Notes: a model not told the origin generated them from the letters alone. 37,210 nucleotides of DNA from CADEEV01 sp032127875 (GCA_032127875.1 JAQBHI010000201.1:1-37210), one strand, 5' to 3'. Positions 17,934 to 26,261 are shown, numbered from the stretch's first letter. Numbers and translations: made by a program.

Positions 17934-18769
17934 TCTCCCGCCTGATTGGCTTCTTCGTCGCCACCGACTTCTCGTGGTGGGACGTGCTCGACATCCTGAT
18001 CGTAGCCTTCGTGATCTACGAGCTGCTGCAGTTCATCCGCGGCACGCACGCAGTGCAGATGGCGCTGGGCGGCCTGGTGCTCGTGATCCTGTACTGGACT
18101 TCGCGCTGGGCCGACCTGGAAACGCTCTACTGGCTGCTCCGAACCTTCATGCCTTATGTCGTGTTCGGGATCATCGTGGTGTTCCAGTCGGAGATCCGCA
18201 AGGTGCTCGCACATCTGGGCAAGAAGCTGCCGTGGGCGTTCTCGCCCGAGAAGAAGGAAGAGACCATCGACGAGGTGGTGCTGGCGGCCACGACGCTGGC
18301 TTCGCAGAAGATCGGGGCGCTGATCGTGATCGAGCGCGAGATGGGGCTGCGCAGCTTCATCGAGACCGGCATCAGCCTGGACGCGGTGCTGACCTACGAC
18401 CTGCTGATCAGCATCTTCAACCCGGGCACGCCGCTGCACGACGGCGCCGTGGTGATCCAGGGCGATCGGGTCGCGGCGGCCGCCTGCTTCCTGCCGCTCA
18501 CGGTGAGCCCGGAGTTGTCACGAACGCTGGGCAGTCGGCACCGTGCGGCCATCGGCGTCACAGAGGATACCGACGCCTTGGCGGTGGTGGTTTCCGAAGA
18601 GACGGGCCAGGTCTCGCTCGTCGCCGGCGGCCAGATCCGCCGCGCGCTCGACGCGCGGGCGCTGAAGCTGGCTCTGCTCGAGGCCCTCGAGGTCGGAGCG
18701 GGAGAGGCGCGGCCAGAGCCCTCGGTCCTGCCATCCGAGGACAAGGCCGCCGTGGCGCGCGAGAAATAG
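17930..18769 (+). CDS. cdaA: diadenylate cyclase (c-di-AMP synthase, CdaA type)
   Basis: CdaA makes c-di-AMP from two ATP at the membrane. The 279 residues have three N-terminal hydrophobic helices (about 18-36, 42-56, 70-86), then the DAC domain. Its catalytic DGA is at 171-173 (LHDGAVV) and the RHR motif at 203-205 (SRHRAAIG). TTG 17930 overlaps the folP TGA. A longer upstream open frame is overlap with folP. The adjoining YbbR-domain gene and glmM make up the conserved cdaA-cdaR-glmM unit, in which CdaR and GlmM modulate the cyclase in Firmicutes. No c-di-AMP phosphodiesterase or riboswitch was seen in the window. Confidence 0.95.
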   Translation: MISRLIGFFVATDFSWWDVLDILIVAFVIYELLQFIRGTHAVQMALGGLVLVILYWTSRWADLETLYWLLRTFMPYVVFGIIVVFQSEIRKVLAHLGKKLPWAFSPEKKEETIDEVVLAATTLASQKIGALIVIEREMGLRSFIETGISLDAVLTYDLLISIFNPGTPLHDGAVVIQGDRVAAAACFLPLTVSPELSRTLGSRHRAAIGVTEDTDALAVVVSEETGQVSLVAGGQIRRALDARALKLALLEALEVGAGEARPEPSVLPSEDKAAVAREK

Positions 18770-19423
18770 ATGCGCTTCCTCTTCGACAACCTGGGCCTCA
18801 AGACACTGAGCCTTGGCCTCGCGATCGGGCTGTGGTTCGTGATCGCCGGCGAGACCACCTCAGAGATCGGGCTGCAGGTCCCGCTCGAACTGCAGAACTT
18901 CCCGCGCGACATGGAGCTCACTGGCGACGCGGTGAATGCCGTCGAAGTGAGGCTGCGCGCCTCCCCGGGCATCCTGCATGGGCTGAACCCGGGCGACGTG
19001 TCTGCGCGGATTGACCTGCGCGGGGCGGGCCGGGGCGAGCGCATCGTGCACCTCACAGCCGAGGCGATCCGCGTGCCGTTCGGCGTCAAGGTGGTGAAGA
19101 TCAGCCCGGCCATCCTGACCATCAATCTCGAACAGACCCTGCAGAAGGTCGTGCCCGTCCGGCCGCGCCTGCTCGGCCGACCGGCCCACGGTTACGAGGT
19201 CGGGAAGATCACGAGCGAACCCGCCCAGGTGTGGATCGCGGGCCCCAGGAGCCGCGTCGAGGAAATCGAGAGCGCCTTCACCGAGCCCATCTCCCTGGAG
19301 GGCGCGCACGGGCCGGTGACCGATCTGGTGAGCGTCGGCCTCGAGGATCCGCTGCTGCGCCTCCAGGGGGATCCACGGGTGAGGGTGACGGCCGTCGTGA
19401 AGGAGATCGGCAAGGAAAGATGA
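18770..19423 (+). CDS. cdaR: YbbR-domain protein (CdaR-like regulator of CdaA)
   Basis: This 217-residue protein has one N-terminal membrane helix (about 9-26, LKTLSLGLAIGLWFVIAG) and two YbbR-like beta domains, placing it outside the cytoplasmic membrane. The typical FDNLGLKTLSL start and the VEVRLRASPGIL and RPRLLGRPAHGYEV segments fit the family. Its ATG abuts the cdaA stop with no gap, and its stop overlaps the glmM ATG (ATGA). By analogy to Firmicutes it should bind CdaA in the membrane and tune c-di-AMP synthesis. Firmicute CdaR usually has more YbbR repeats, so this is a short form. Confidence 0.85.
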   Translation: MRFLFDNLGLKTLSLGLAIGLWFVIAGETTSEIGLQVPLELQNFPRDMELTGDAVNAVEVRLRASPGILHGLNPGDVSARIDLRGAGRGERIVHLTAEAIRVPFGVKVVKISPAILTINLEQTLQKVVPVRPRLLGRPAHGYEVGKITSEPAQVWIAGPRSRVEEIESAFTEPISLEGAHGPVTDLVSVGLEDPLLRLQGDPRVRVTAVVKEIGKER

Positions 19424-20781
19424 GGCACCTTTTCGGAACCGACGGGATCCGCGGCGTGGCGAACGAGGCGCCCATGACGCCCGAGCTCACCCTCAAGCTG
19501 GGCCGGGCGGTGACCTTCGTCGCCGGCCGCGGCAAACGGCACGCCCCGCGCATCGTAGTGGGGAAGGACACGCGCCTGTCGGGATACATGATCGAGACCG
19601 CGCTCGCCTCGGGGATCTGTTCGATGGGTGGACGCGTGATCCTGTGTGGCCCCGTTCCGACGCCCGCGGTCGCACATCTGACCCTCAGCATGCGCGCCGA
19701 CGCGGGAATCGTGATCAGCGCCAGCCACAACCCCTACGGCGACAACGGCATCAAGATATTCGGCGGCGACGGCTTCAAGCTCGCCGACGAGGCCGAGGCT
19801 GAGATCGAGGCGCTGCTCGAGGAAGGCGCTTTGCCGCTGCGCAAGACCGGCAAGGCGATCGGCCGCGCCGAAAAGCTCGAGGACGCTCGGGGCCGCTACG
19901 TGGCCTTCGCGAAGGCCACCTTTCCGCGGGATCTCTCGCTCGACGGCGTCAAGGTGGTGATCGACGCGGCCCACGGCGCGGCCTACCGCGTCGCGCCGCT
20001 CGTCTTCCGCGAGCTGGGCGCGAGCGTCACCGCTATCGGCGTCCGTCCGAACGGGACCAACATCAACCGCGATGCCGGCGCCATGCATCCGGAAAACGCG
20101 CGCGCCGAGGTGAAAAAACGCGAGGCCGCGATCGGCATCGCCCTGGACGGCGACGCGGACCGAGTGATCGTGATCGACGAGCTGGGCGCGGTAGTGGACG
20201 GCGACGCCGTGATGGCGATGTGCGCCACGCGCATGATCCGCGATGGCGAGCTGCGCAAGGCTACCGTGGTCGCGACCGTGATGAGCAATCTCGGCCTGGA
20301 GCGCGCGCTGCGGGCCCAGGGCGCCTCGCTCGTCCGGACGCCCGTGGGGGATCGCTACGTCGTCGAGGCCATGCGCAGCGGGGGCTACAACCTCGGCGGC
20401 GAGCAGTCGGGGCACCTGGTGTTTCTCGACCACGCGCCCACCGGTGACGGGATCATCGGCGCCTTGCAGGTCCTGGCCCTGATGATGCGCACCGGTCGGC
20501 CGCTCTCGGAGCTGGCCCACGAGTCGATGGAGCGCGTTCCGCAGGTCCTCGAGAACGTGACGCTCAGCGCTCGGCGCCCGCTCGAGAAGATGACGCAGCT
20601 GGCGCGTCTGTCGAGAGACGTCGAGGCGGCTCTGGGTGATTCGGGACGCCTGCTGGTCCGCTGGAGTGGCACCGAAGCCAAGCTGCGGATCATGATCGAG
20701 GGTCCGGACGAAGCGCGGCTCCGGGGCTGGGCCGGAGAGCTGGCCGAGGCTGCCCGCCGCGATGCGTCCGCGCTGGCCTGA
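19420..20781 (+). CDS. glmM: phosphoglucosamine mutase
   Basis: GlmM interconverts glucosamine 6-phosphate and 1-phosphate, the step toward UDP-GlcNAc for peptidoglycan and LPS. The 453 residues begin LFGTDGIRGVAN. The phosphoserine is Ser102 (SASHNPYGDNG), the same number as in E. coli. The metal loop is DGDADR, the sugar-binding loop GGEQSGH, and the phosphate site VRWSGTEAKLR. ATG 19420 overlaps the YbbR gene stop. Nothing follows on this strand before pdxJ, so it probably ends the long tilS-to-glmM transcription unit. Confidence 0.97.
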   Translation: MRHLFGTDGIRGVANEAPMTPELTLKLGRAVTFVAGRGKRHAPRIVVGKDTRLSGYMIETALASGICSMGGRVILCGPVPTPAVAHLTLSMRADAGIVISASHNPYGDNGIKIFGGDGFKLADEAEAEIEALLEEGALPLRKTGKAIGRAEKLEDARGRYVAFAKATFPRDLSLDGVKVVIDAAHGAAYRVAPLVFRELGASVTAIGVRPNGTNINRDAGAMHPENARAEVKKREAAIGIALDGDADRVIVIDELGAVVDGDAVMAMCATRMIRDGELRKATVVATVMSNLGLERALRAQGASLVRTPVGDRYVVEAMRSGGYNLGGEQSGHLVFLDHAPTGDGIIGALQVLALMMRTGRPLSELAHESMERVPQVLENVTLSARRPLEKMTQLARLSRDVEAALGDSGRLLVRWSGTEAKLRIMIEGPDEARLRGWAGELAEAARRDASALA

Positions 20782-20785
20782 AGAA

Positions 20786-21145
20786 TCAGCTCTGCGACCG
20801 CATCTCATCCACCAGTGCCGCCAGTTGCCGGCGCCAGTCCGGGCTCTCGCCTGCCGCCCGGTTGCCGTGCCCGGGGAGCACCCATGCGAAGTCCCGATCC
20901 ACGAGACGCACGAGCGAGTCTGCCTGCTCTTCCCACGAGTACCAGCAGGCCTCGCGAAAGGCCGAGAGCCGGCCCCGGCGCCGGCTCCAATACAGCGAAT
21001 CTCCCGTGAACAGAAAGCGCTACTCGAGAAGATAGCCGAACATCCAGGTTGCGCACTGCCGCGACACGTCGCAGTTGATGCAGGTGGTGTCGACGAACCA
21101 CGGGCCAGCCGCGTTGCCAGGATGCCTGCGGGAGATCTGGGCCAT
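20786..21145 (-). pseudogene. broken ferredoxin/metallo-beta-lactamase fold gene
   Basis: Reading the minus strand from ATG 21145 to TGA at 20786 gives 119 codons plus the stop, in one frame, interrupted by a TAG at codon 42 (21022-21020). The N-terminal part (GPWFVDTTCINCDVSRQC) resembles the short ferredoxin-like domain that precedes a metallo-beta-lactamase domain in a known fusion family. The part after the TAG (RFLFTGDSLYWSR, CWYSWEEQADSL, FAWVLPGHGNR) is the C-terminal third of that lactamase-fold domain. The middle, including the HxHxDH metal site, is missing. TAG is one base from AAG, GAG or CAG. Internal deletion plus nonsense mutation make this a clear remnant. It fills most of the 512-base gap between glmM and pdxJ. 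Confidence 0.75.
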
Positions 21146-21255
21146 GCAGCCATTACGGCTTCGGCCACGCGTGCGGCGACCCATTGCACGCGCTGTTTGG
21201 ACGGCCGCTCATGGCAGGCCTGCGGGTCGTAGCGCCCCGTCGCTCACCCCCTTCC

Positions 21256-21286
21256 TTGGGACACCCGCCCGCCCGCCCGCTATACT
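21256..21286 (+). promoter_or_regulatory. pdxJ promoter (leaderless)
   Basis: TTGGGA (21256-21261) and TATACT (21281-21286) are separated by 19 bases. The pdxJ ATG at 21294 follows the -10 box by 7 bases with no ribosome site between. The spacer is long, so the -35 assignment is weaker than the -10. Confidence 0.55.
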
Positions 21287-21293
21287 TCCTGCA

Positions 21294-22013
21294 ATGCTTC
21301 GGCTGGGCGTCAACATCGACCACGTGGCCACCGTGCGGCAAGCGCGCAAGGTCGCGGAGCCCGACCCCGTGCACGCAGCCGTGCTGGCGGAACTGGCCGG
21401 CGCGCATGGCATCACCGTGCACCTGCGCGCGGACCGGCGACACGTCCAGGACCGCGACGTGGAGATCCTGCGGCAGACCGTGAAGACGCGGCTCAACCTG
21501 GAGATGGCGGCGATCCAGGAAATGGTACGCATCGCGCTCACGGTAAAACCCAATCAGGCCACGCTGGTGCCTGAAAGGCATGAAGAGGTCACGACCGAAG
21601 GCGGACTCGACGTGGTGCTCAACAGCGTCCAGCTGAAGCCCGTGGTACGCACGCTCCAGGACGGCGGGATCGGCGTCAGCCTGTTCGTGGATCCGGACCT
21701 GGAACAGGTGAAGGAATCCCACAAGCTCGACGCCCAGGCGATCGAGATCAACACGGCGTCCTACGCGGACGCCCGTGACGACAAGGCGCTCGATGCGGCA
21801 CTGCGCAAGATCACCGACGCCGCGCGCCTGGCGAAGCGGCTCGGCCTTTGGGTCCACGCGGGTCATGGGCTCACCTATCACAACGTGCGAGCGCTGGCCG
21901 CGATCTCGGAGATCTCCGAGCTCAACATCGGCCACAGCATCGTGGCGCGGGCGCTGCTCGTGGGCATGGAGCGGGCGGTCCGTGAGATGTTGGACGCCAT
22001 GGGGGCGCGGTAG
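21294..22013 (+). CDS. pdxJ: pyridoxine 5'-phosphate synthase
   Basis: PdxJ condenses 3-amino-1-hydroxyacetone phosphate with deoxyxylulose 5-phosphate to pyridoxine 5'-phosphate. The 239 residues start LRLGVNIDHVATVRQAR, then EPDPVHAA, ITVHLRADRRHVQDRDV, NLEMA, TLVPERHEEVTTEGG and HAGHGLTYHN, which are all family landmarks of the TIM barrel. ATG 21294 is fixed by both homology and the -10 box 7 bases upstream. A longer open frame upstream is noncoding. In other bacteria pdxJ often follows glmM directly and precedes acpS; here a pseudogene intervenes and acpS is absent. Confidence 0.96.
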   Translation: MLRLGVNIDHVATVRQARKVAEPDPVHAAVLAELAGAHGITVHLRADRRHVQDRDVEILRQTVKTRLNLEMAAIQEMVRIALTVKPNQATLVPERHEEVTTEGGLDVVLNSVQLKPVVRTLQDGGIGVSLFVDPDLEQVKESHKLDAQAIEINTASYADARDDKALDAALRKITDAARLAKRLGLWVHAGHGLTYHNVRALAAISEISELNIGHSIVARALLVGMERAVREMLDAMGAR

Positions 22014-22047
22014 TACCATTCCCCACCGACACCCCTGGAGAGATCCG

Positions 22048-22809
22048 ATGATCGAGGCGTTCGGGCAGACCGACGTGGGCCGCCGTCGCAAGCTCAACGA
22101 AGACAATTTTCTCGTCGACAGCGAAGCCGGCCTGTATGCTGTCTGCGACGGCATGGGCGGACACAATGCGGGCGAGGTGGCCTCGAAGATTGCCATCGAG
22201 ACGCTCGGCGTGTTCATCCGGAAGAGCTACAGGGAGAAGGAAATCACCTGGCCGTACGGTCTAGACGTGGACCTGTCCTTCGATGGCAACCGTATCAAGA
22301 CCGCCCTCAAGCTCGCGAACAAGAAGGTCTTCAAGGCGGCCGACAACCGCGAGGAGTACACGGGTATGGGCACGACCGCGGTGGCGGCGCTGGTGACCGG
22401 CAACCTGATGACCGTCGGTTCGGCGGGCGACAGCCGCTGCTACGTCTTTGCGGATGGCAAGCTCACCCAGCTCACGCGCGACGATTCGTGGGTCTCGGCG
22501 GCCTGGGCTGAGGGGATCCTGACCGCCGACGAGATCGAGCGGCACCCGCTGCGCAACGTGATCACCAAGGCGGTCGGGGCGAAGGAAGACATCGAGATCA
22601 ACGTCGTCGAGCACAAGCTCCTGGCGGGCCAGGTGGCCATGGTGTGCTCCGATGGCCTGCACTCGATGATCAACGACGAGGCGATCCTCGCGACCGTCAC
22701 GCCCTTTCCCCAGGGCCTCGAGGAAGCGGCTGGCAAGCTGATCGCTGCCGCGAACGGGGCCGGCGGCAAGGACAACGTGTCCGTCGTGCTGATGCGCTAT
22801 AGCGGGTAG
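22048..22809 (+). CDS. PP2C-family (PPM) serine/threonine protein phosphatase
   Basis: This 253-residue soluble PPM phosphatase carries the standard metal and phosphate motifs: GQTDVGRRRKLNEDNF, VCDGMGGHNAGEVAS, GMGTTAVAAL, GSAGDSRCYVF, VCSDGLHSMI and GGKDNVSVVLM. All the acidic ligands expected for two Mn/Mg ions are present. GGAGAG lies five bases before ATG 22048, a proper ribosome site, unlike the leaderless genes around it. The next gene is a Hanks-type kinase 30 bases on, so the pair forms a reversible phosphorylation switch (PrpC/PrkC-like or Stp/Stk-like). Substrates are unknown. Confidence 0.93.
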   Translation: MIEAFGQTDVGRRRKLNEDNFLVDSEAGLYAVCDGMGGHNAGEVASKIAIETLGVFIRKSYREKEITWPYGLDVDLSFDGNRIKTALKLANKKVFKAADNREEYTGMGTTAVAALVTGNLMTVGSAGDSRCYVFADGKLTQLTRDDSWVSAAWAEGILTADEIERHPLRNVITKAVGAKEDIEINVVEHKLLAGQVAMVCSDGLHSMINDEAILATVTPFPQGLEEAAGKLIAAANGAGGKDNVSVVLMRYSG

Positions 22810-22839
22810 GCCCCTCAAGGAGGGCCGCCCCCGATCCCG

Positions 22840-24033
22840 ATGCCCTCTTTCGGCCGCTACGACGTCCTCGACAAGCTGGGTGAGGGGGCCATGGGCGTCG
22901 TCTGGCGCGCCCGCGACCGGAACCTGGACCGCGTCGTCGCCCTCAAGATGCTCTCGACCGAGCTGGGCGACGAGGAGGAGTTGCACCAGCGCTTCCACCG
23001 CGAGGCGGAAGCGATCGGTCGCCTGAGTCATCCGAACATCGTCTCGGTATACGACCTCGGCGAAGCCGAGGGCCGCGTCTACATGGCGATGGAGCTGCTC
23101 GAGGGCGAAGACCTGCGCTCGCTGATCGAGACGCAGGCGAGCATCGCCCTTGCCGAGCGCGTGCGGATCCTGCTCGAGATCTGCGCCGGGGTCGGCTACG
23201 CGCACTCGCGCGGCGTCACGCATCGCGACATCAAGCCGGCGAACATCATGATCACCGCCGACGGACGAGTGAAGCTGCTCGACTTCGGCCTCGCGCGCGT
23301 CGCAACGCGCGAGACGATCACGCGCCGCGGCGTGATCCTGGGCACGCCCGACTACATGTCGCCCGAGCAGGCAACGGGGAAGCCAGTCGACAACCGCACC
23401 GACATTTTCTCCTCGGGCGCCGTGTTCTACGAGTTCCTGACCCAGCAAAAGCCGTTCAAGGGCAAGACGCTCCACTCCGTGCTGTACCAGATCATCTCGG
23501 AAGCGCCGGATCCGGTGCTGACGCTCAACCCCGAGGTGCCCTCGCGGCTCGCCCTGATCGTGCACCGCATGCTCCAAAAGAACCCTGACACCCGCTATCA
23601 GTCGATGGACGCCGTGGCTTCCGACCTGCGGGTGCTTCTGCCGGGGCTGCGACGGCGCGGCCTGGCACCGCCCGTGGCGTCGCCGGACGAGGCGCGTGCC
23701 CGGGTCCGGGACGCGCTCGGCCGCGGCCGCGTACACCTCGAGGCCGGCCGCTTCGCGCCGGCGCGCGCGGAAATTCGCGAGGCGCTCGTCCTGGAACCCG
23801 ACAACGAAGAGGCCGCCGAGATGCTATGGCGGGCCGAGCGTGCGCTTCAGCCCAAGGGGGCAGCGCCGCCACGCGACCCCGACAGCGTCGCCCGGGTCGA
23901 TCTGCTGCTCGGCCGCCTCGCGCCGGGCAAGCCGGAAGACGACGCCCGCCGCGCCGTCGCCGAGCTCGCCCTCATCGCCCCCGACGATCCCCGCCTGGGC
24001 GAGCTGCTCCGGGAGCGAGCGGGGAAGGGCTGA
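22840..24033 (+). CDS. Hanks-type serine/threonine protein kinase with TPR-like tail
   Basis: The kinase domain spans about 7-265 of 397 residues: glycine loop GEGAMGVVW, catalytic Lys36 (VVALKML), HRDIKPANI (128-136), DFGLARV (148-154), and GTPDYMSPEQ. All catalytic residues are present. The tail (about 285-397) has helical, TPR-like sequence (GRVHLEAGRFAPARAEIREALVLEPDNEEAAEML). There is no membrane helix or PASTA domain, so it is cytoplasmic, unlike PrkC. AAGGAGG is at 22817-22823, with 16 bases spacing. It probably forms an operon with the PP2C gene. Confidence 0.93.
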   Translation: MPSFGRYDVLDKLGEGAMGVVWRARDRNLDRVVALKMLSTELGDEEELHQRFHREAEAIGRLSHPNIVSVYDLGEAEGRVYMAMELLEGEDLRSLIETQASIALAERVRILLEICAGVGYAHSRGVTHRDIKPANIMITADGRVKLLDFGLARVATRETITRRGVILGTPDYMSPEQATGKPVDNRTDIFSSGAVFYEFLTQQKPFKGKTLHSVLYQIISEAPDPVLTLNPEVPSRLALIVHRMLQKNPDTRYQSMDAVASDLRVLLPGLRRRGLAPPVASPDEARARVRDALGRGRVHLEAGRFAPARAEIREALVLEPDNEEAAEMLWRAERALQPKGAAPPRDPDSVARVDLLLGRLAPGKPEDDARRAVAELALIAPDDPRLGELLRERAGKG

Positions 24034-24036
24034 AGC

Positions 24037-24045
24037 TGTTATACT
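24037..24045 (+). promoter_or_regulatory. extended -10 promoter of the SDR gene (leaderless)
   Basis: TGT followed by TATACT (24037-24045) forms an extended -10 element directly after the kinase stop codon. TTG 24055 follows after 9 bases. No -35 box is evident, which is normal for extended -10 promoters. Confidence 0.5.
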
Positions 24046-24054
24046 TCGCCGGTT

Positions 24055-24801
24055 TTGACGTTGCCAGACCGTCCCATCGACCCGGGGCTTCGCGGCAGGA
24101 TCGCCGTGGTCACGGGCGGCGGGCGCGGGCTGGGACGAGCCCTCGTCGAGTCGTTCGCCGCCGCGGGCGCTGACGTCGCCTTCAGCTTTCGAGAGAGTCG
24201 CAGCGGCGCGGAAGACGCCGCCCGTGCCGTCTTGGCCCGGGGCTGTCGAGTCTTCACGCGCCGGGCCGATGCCCGGGTTCCGGGCGAGGTCGCGGCCTTC
24301 GTGACGGCAGCCGGCGAGGCGCTCGGCGGGATCGACGTGCTCGTGAACAACGTCGGCGTGTTCCGGAAAACGCCGCTCGAAACGCTTACCGAAGACGTCC
24401 TCGACGAGGCGTTCGCGGTCAACGTCAAGGCGGCGGTGATGGCCTCGCAGGCCGCGGCGCCGCTGCTCAGACGCCGGGGCGGAGGGGCGATCGTGAACGT
24501 GGCGAGCCTGGGTGGCCGGAGAGCATGGCGCTCCTATCTCCCGTACTGCGCTTCGAAGGCGGGTTTGATCATGGCGACGCAGTGCCTGGCGCTGGCGCTC
24601 GGCCCCGAGGTCCGGGTCAACGCCGTCGCCCCGGGGATCCTGGATCCTCCGGGAGCCGACGACGCTGTCCGGCAGCGGGTGCCGGCACGACGCTTCGGCA
24701 CGCACGCCGAAGCCGTTGCGGCGGTGCTGTTTCTGGCCGCCGGAGGAACCTATACGACAGGCGCCGTCCTGCCCGTGGACGGCGGCCGCGAGCTCGCATA
24801 A
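24055..24801 (+). CDS. short-chain dehydrogenase/reductase (FabG-like)
   Basis: This 248-residue classical SDR has the dinucleotide motif TGGGRGLG (20-27), NNVG (98-101), and catalytic Ser151, Tyr164 and Lys168 (YCASKAG), and ends in the usual TTGAVLPVDGGRELA. SDR enzymes of this kind reduce ketones such as 3-oxoacyl-ACP, or oxidise alcohols, with NAD(P)H. No fatty-acid genes are adjacent, so a FabG role is not supported by context. The TTG start is supported by the -10 box; the alternative TTG at 24061 is two codons later. The substrate is unknown. Confidence 0.85.
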   Translation: MTLPDRPIDPGLRGRIAVVTGGGRGLGRALVESFAAAGADVAFSFRESRSGAEDAARAVLARGCRVFTRRADARVPGEVAAFVTAAGEALGGIDVLVNNVGVFRKTPLETLTEDVLDEAFAVNVKAAVMASQAAAPLLRRRGGGAIVNVASLGGRRAWRSYLPYCASKAGLIMATQCLALALGPEVRVNAVAPGILDPPGADDAVRQRVPARRFGTHAEAVAAVLFLAAGGTYTTGAVLPVDGGRELA

Positions 24802-24838
24802 CCAGTCGGGAGCCGGAAGGAGAAGAGCCGAGGTGAAC

Positions 24839-25354
24839 ATGGCCGTGGTGCAGGACGAAGACAAGCCCTGGAAGACCGACCTGGCGCGCAAGTCGAAGGA
24901 GCGCCGTGAGAACGTGGTCCAGGAAATCGAAGAACTGATCAAGAAGGCCCCGTCGTTCGAGGAGGCGCTGAAGGTCACCGTCGAGACCCTCAAGAAGAAG
25001 TTCGCGCGCTACTCGTCAGTCACCGCGTACGTGGCCGACGGCGAGGAGCTGGCGGTGCACATGGCGCTCGATCGGCCGCAGGGTCCCGAACGCGTGGGTG
25101 CGACCGGCGGAGCGCTGGCCGACGCGGCGCACGCGAACGCCCCGACGCTGGTCTCGGATCTGGTGGCGAGCCCGGCCTGGAGCGCCGTCGGGCTCACGAC
25201 GGGCAGCGCCCTGGTCGCGCCGGTTCGCACCGAAGCCGGACTCTGGGCGATCCTCGAGATCTGGAGCGATTTCCGTGACGCGTTCACGCCCCAGGACGTC
25301 AAGCTCGCGGACCGCCTGAGCGCGGCGCTCGCCAAGAAGACCCCCCAGGCCTAG
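24839..25354 (+). CDS. GAF-like domain protein
   Basis: This 171-residue soluble protein has a charged helical start (KTDLARKSKERRENVVQEIEEL) and then a GAF-like fold. EEALKVTVETLKKKF, VTAYVADGEEL, LVSDLVASPAW, SALVAPVRTEAGLWAILEIWS and FTPQDVKLADRLSAAL follow the usual GAF block order. It has no output domain, so it is either a free ligand or redox sensor or a structural partner. ATG 24839 has GAGG about six bases upstream; GTG 24833 is an alternative. It lies between the SDR and aldolase genes, 16 bases before the latter, and probably shares their transcript. Confidence 0.7.
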   Translation: MAVVQDEDKPWKTDLARKSKERRENVVQEIEELIKKAPSFEEALKVTVETLKKKFARYSSVTAYVADGEELAVHMALDRPQGPERVGATGGALADAAHANAPTLVSDLVASPAWSAVGLTTGSALVAPVRTEAGLWAILEIWSDFRDAFTPQDVKLADRLSAALAKKTPQA

Positions 25355-25370
25355 CGCGCGAGCGCCGCGC

Positions 25371-26261
25371 GTGCTGCTCCGGGGGGTGATCCCGCCGCTC
25401 GTGACGCCGTTCCACGCGGACGGTGGGCTCGACCTGTCAGCCTTCGAGCGCAACCTCGAGGCCTATGCCGCCGCCGATCTGTGCGGCTATCTGGTGCTCG
25501 GCTCCAACGGCGAGGCGGCGAGCCTCGAACTGGACGAGAAGACGGCGCTCATCAAGGCCGCACGCAAGGGCGCCGGCGCTCGAACGCTGCTGGCTGGAAC
25601 CGGCCTCGAATCCACGCGCGCGACGATCGAGCTGACACGCCGCGCGGCCGGGCTGGGCGCCGATGCGGCGCTGGTCCTGACCCCGTCGTACTACAAGCCA
25701 CAGATGACGCTCGAGGCACTGCGCAGGCACTTCGAGGCCGTGGCCGGGGCTTCACCGATTCCGATCCTGCTGTACTCGGTGCCGCAGTTCACCGGGCTGC
25801 CATTTCCGCAGGCGCTGGCAGCGCCGATGGCTTCTCACCCCCGGGTCGCCGGCATCAAGGAGTCGAGCGGGGACGTGGGCCTGCTCGGCCGCATTCTCGC
25901 CTCGGTGCCGAAGTCGTTTGCAGTGCTCTGCGGCTCGGCGCCCGTACTCTACCCGGCGCTCTGCCTGGGCGCCGTCGGCGGCGTCGTCGCCGTGGCCTGC
26001 TGCGCCCCTCGCCCTGCCGTGGCCCTGTTCCGCGCCTTCGAGGCCGGCGATCACGCGCGCGCGCGCCGCATCCAGGAGGCGATCACGCCGCTCGCCACGG
26101 CCGTGACCGCGAGCCACGGCGTTGCCGGCCTCAAGGCCGCGATGACGGCCGCGGGATTGGCCGGCGGCCAGGTCCGCTCGCCGCTGCTTGCGGCTCCGGC
26201 CGAGTTCGCCGCCACTCTCGAGCCGCTGCTCGAAACTGCCGAAGCCGCCGTTCACACCTAA
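25371..26261 (+). CDS. DapA-family aldolase resembling 4-hydroxy-2-oxoglutarate aldolase
   Basis: This 296-residue TIM-barrel lyase has the family motif LVLGSNGEAASL (42-53), Tyr135 (LLYSVP) and the Schiff-base Lys163 (GIKESSGD). Several segments (GTGLESTRATIELT, DAALVLTPSYYK, SPIPILLYSVPQFTGL, LGAVGGVVAVA) resemble mitochondrial HOGA more than lysine-pathway DapA, and GSNGE replaces the usual GTTGE. It may therefore split 4-hydroxy-2-oxoglutarate or a related oxo acid to pyruvate. No dapB or proline-catabolism gene is adjacent. The GTG start lies 16 bases after the GAF gene. HOGA over DapA is an inference from sequence pattern. Confidence 0.8.
   Translation: MLLRGVIPPLVTPFHADGGLDLSAFERNLEAYAAADLCGYLVLGSNGEAASLELDEKTALIKAARKGAGARTLLAGTGLESTRATIELTRRAAGLGADAALVLTPSYYKPQMTLEALRRHFEAVAGASPIPILLYSVPQFTGLPFPQALAAPMASHPRVAGIKESSGDVGLLGRILASVPKSFAVLCGSAPVLYPALCLGAVGGVVAVACCAPRPAVALFRAFEAGDHARARRIQEAITPLATAVTASHGVAGLKAAMTAAGLAGGQVRSPLLAAPAEFAATLEPLLETAEAAVHT

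Noticed and set aside
20805..21232. Plus- and minus-strand open frames between glmM and pdxJ as new genes
   Set aside because: They are in the wrong frames; the real signal is the interrupted minus-strand frame of the broken metallo-beta-lactamase gene.
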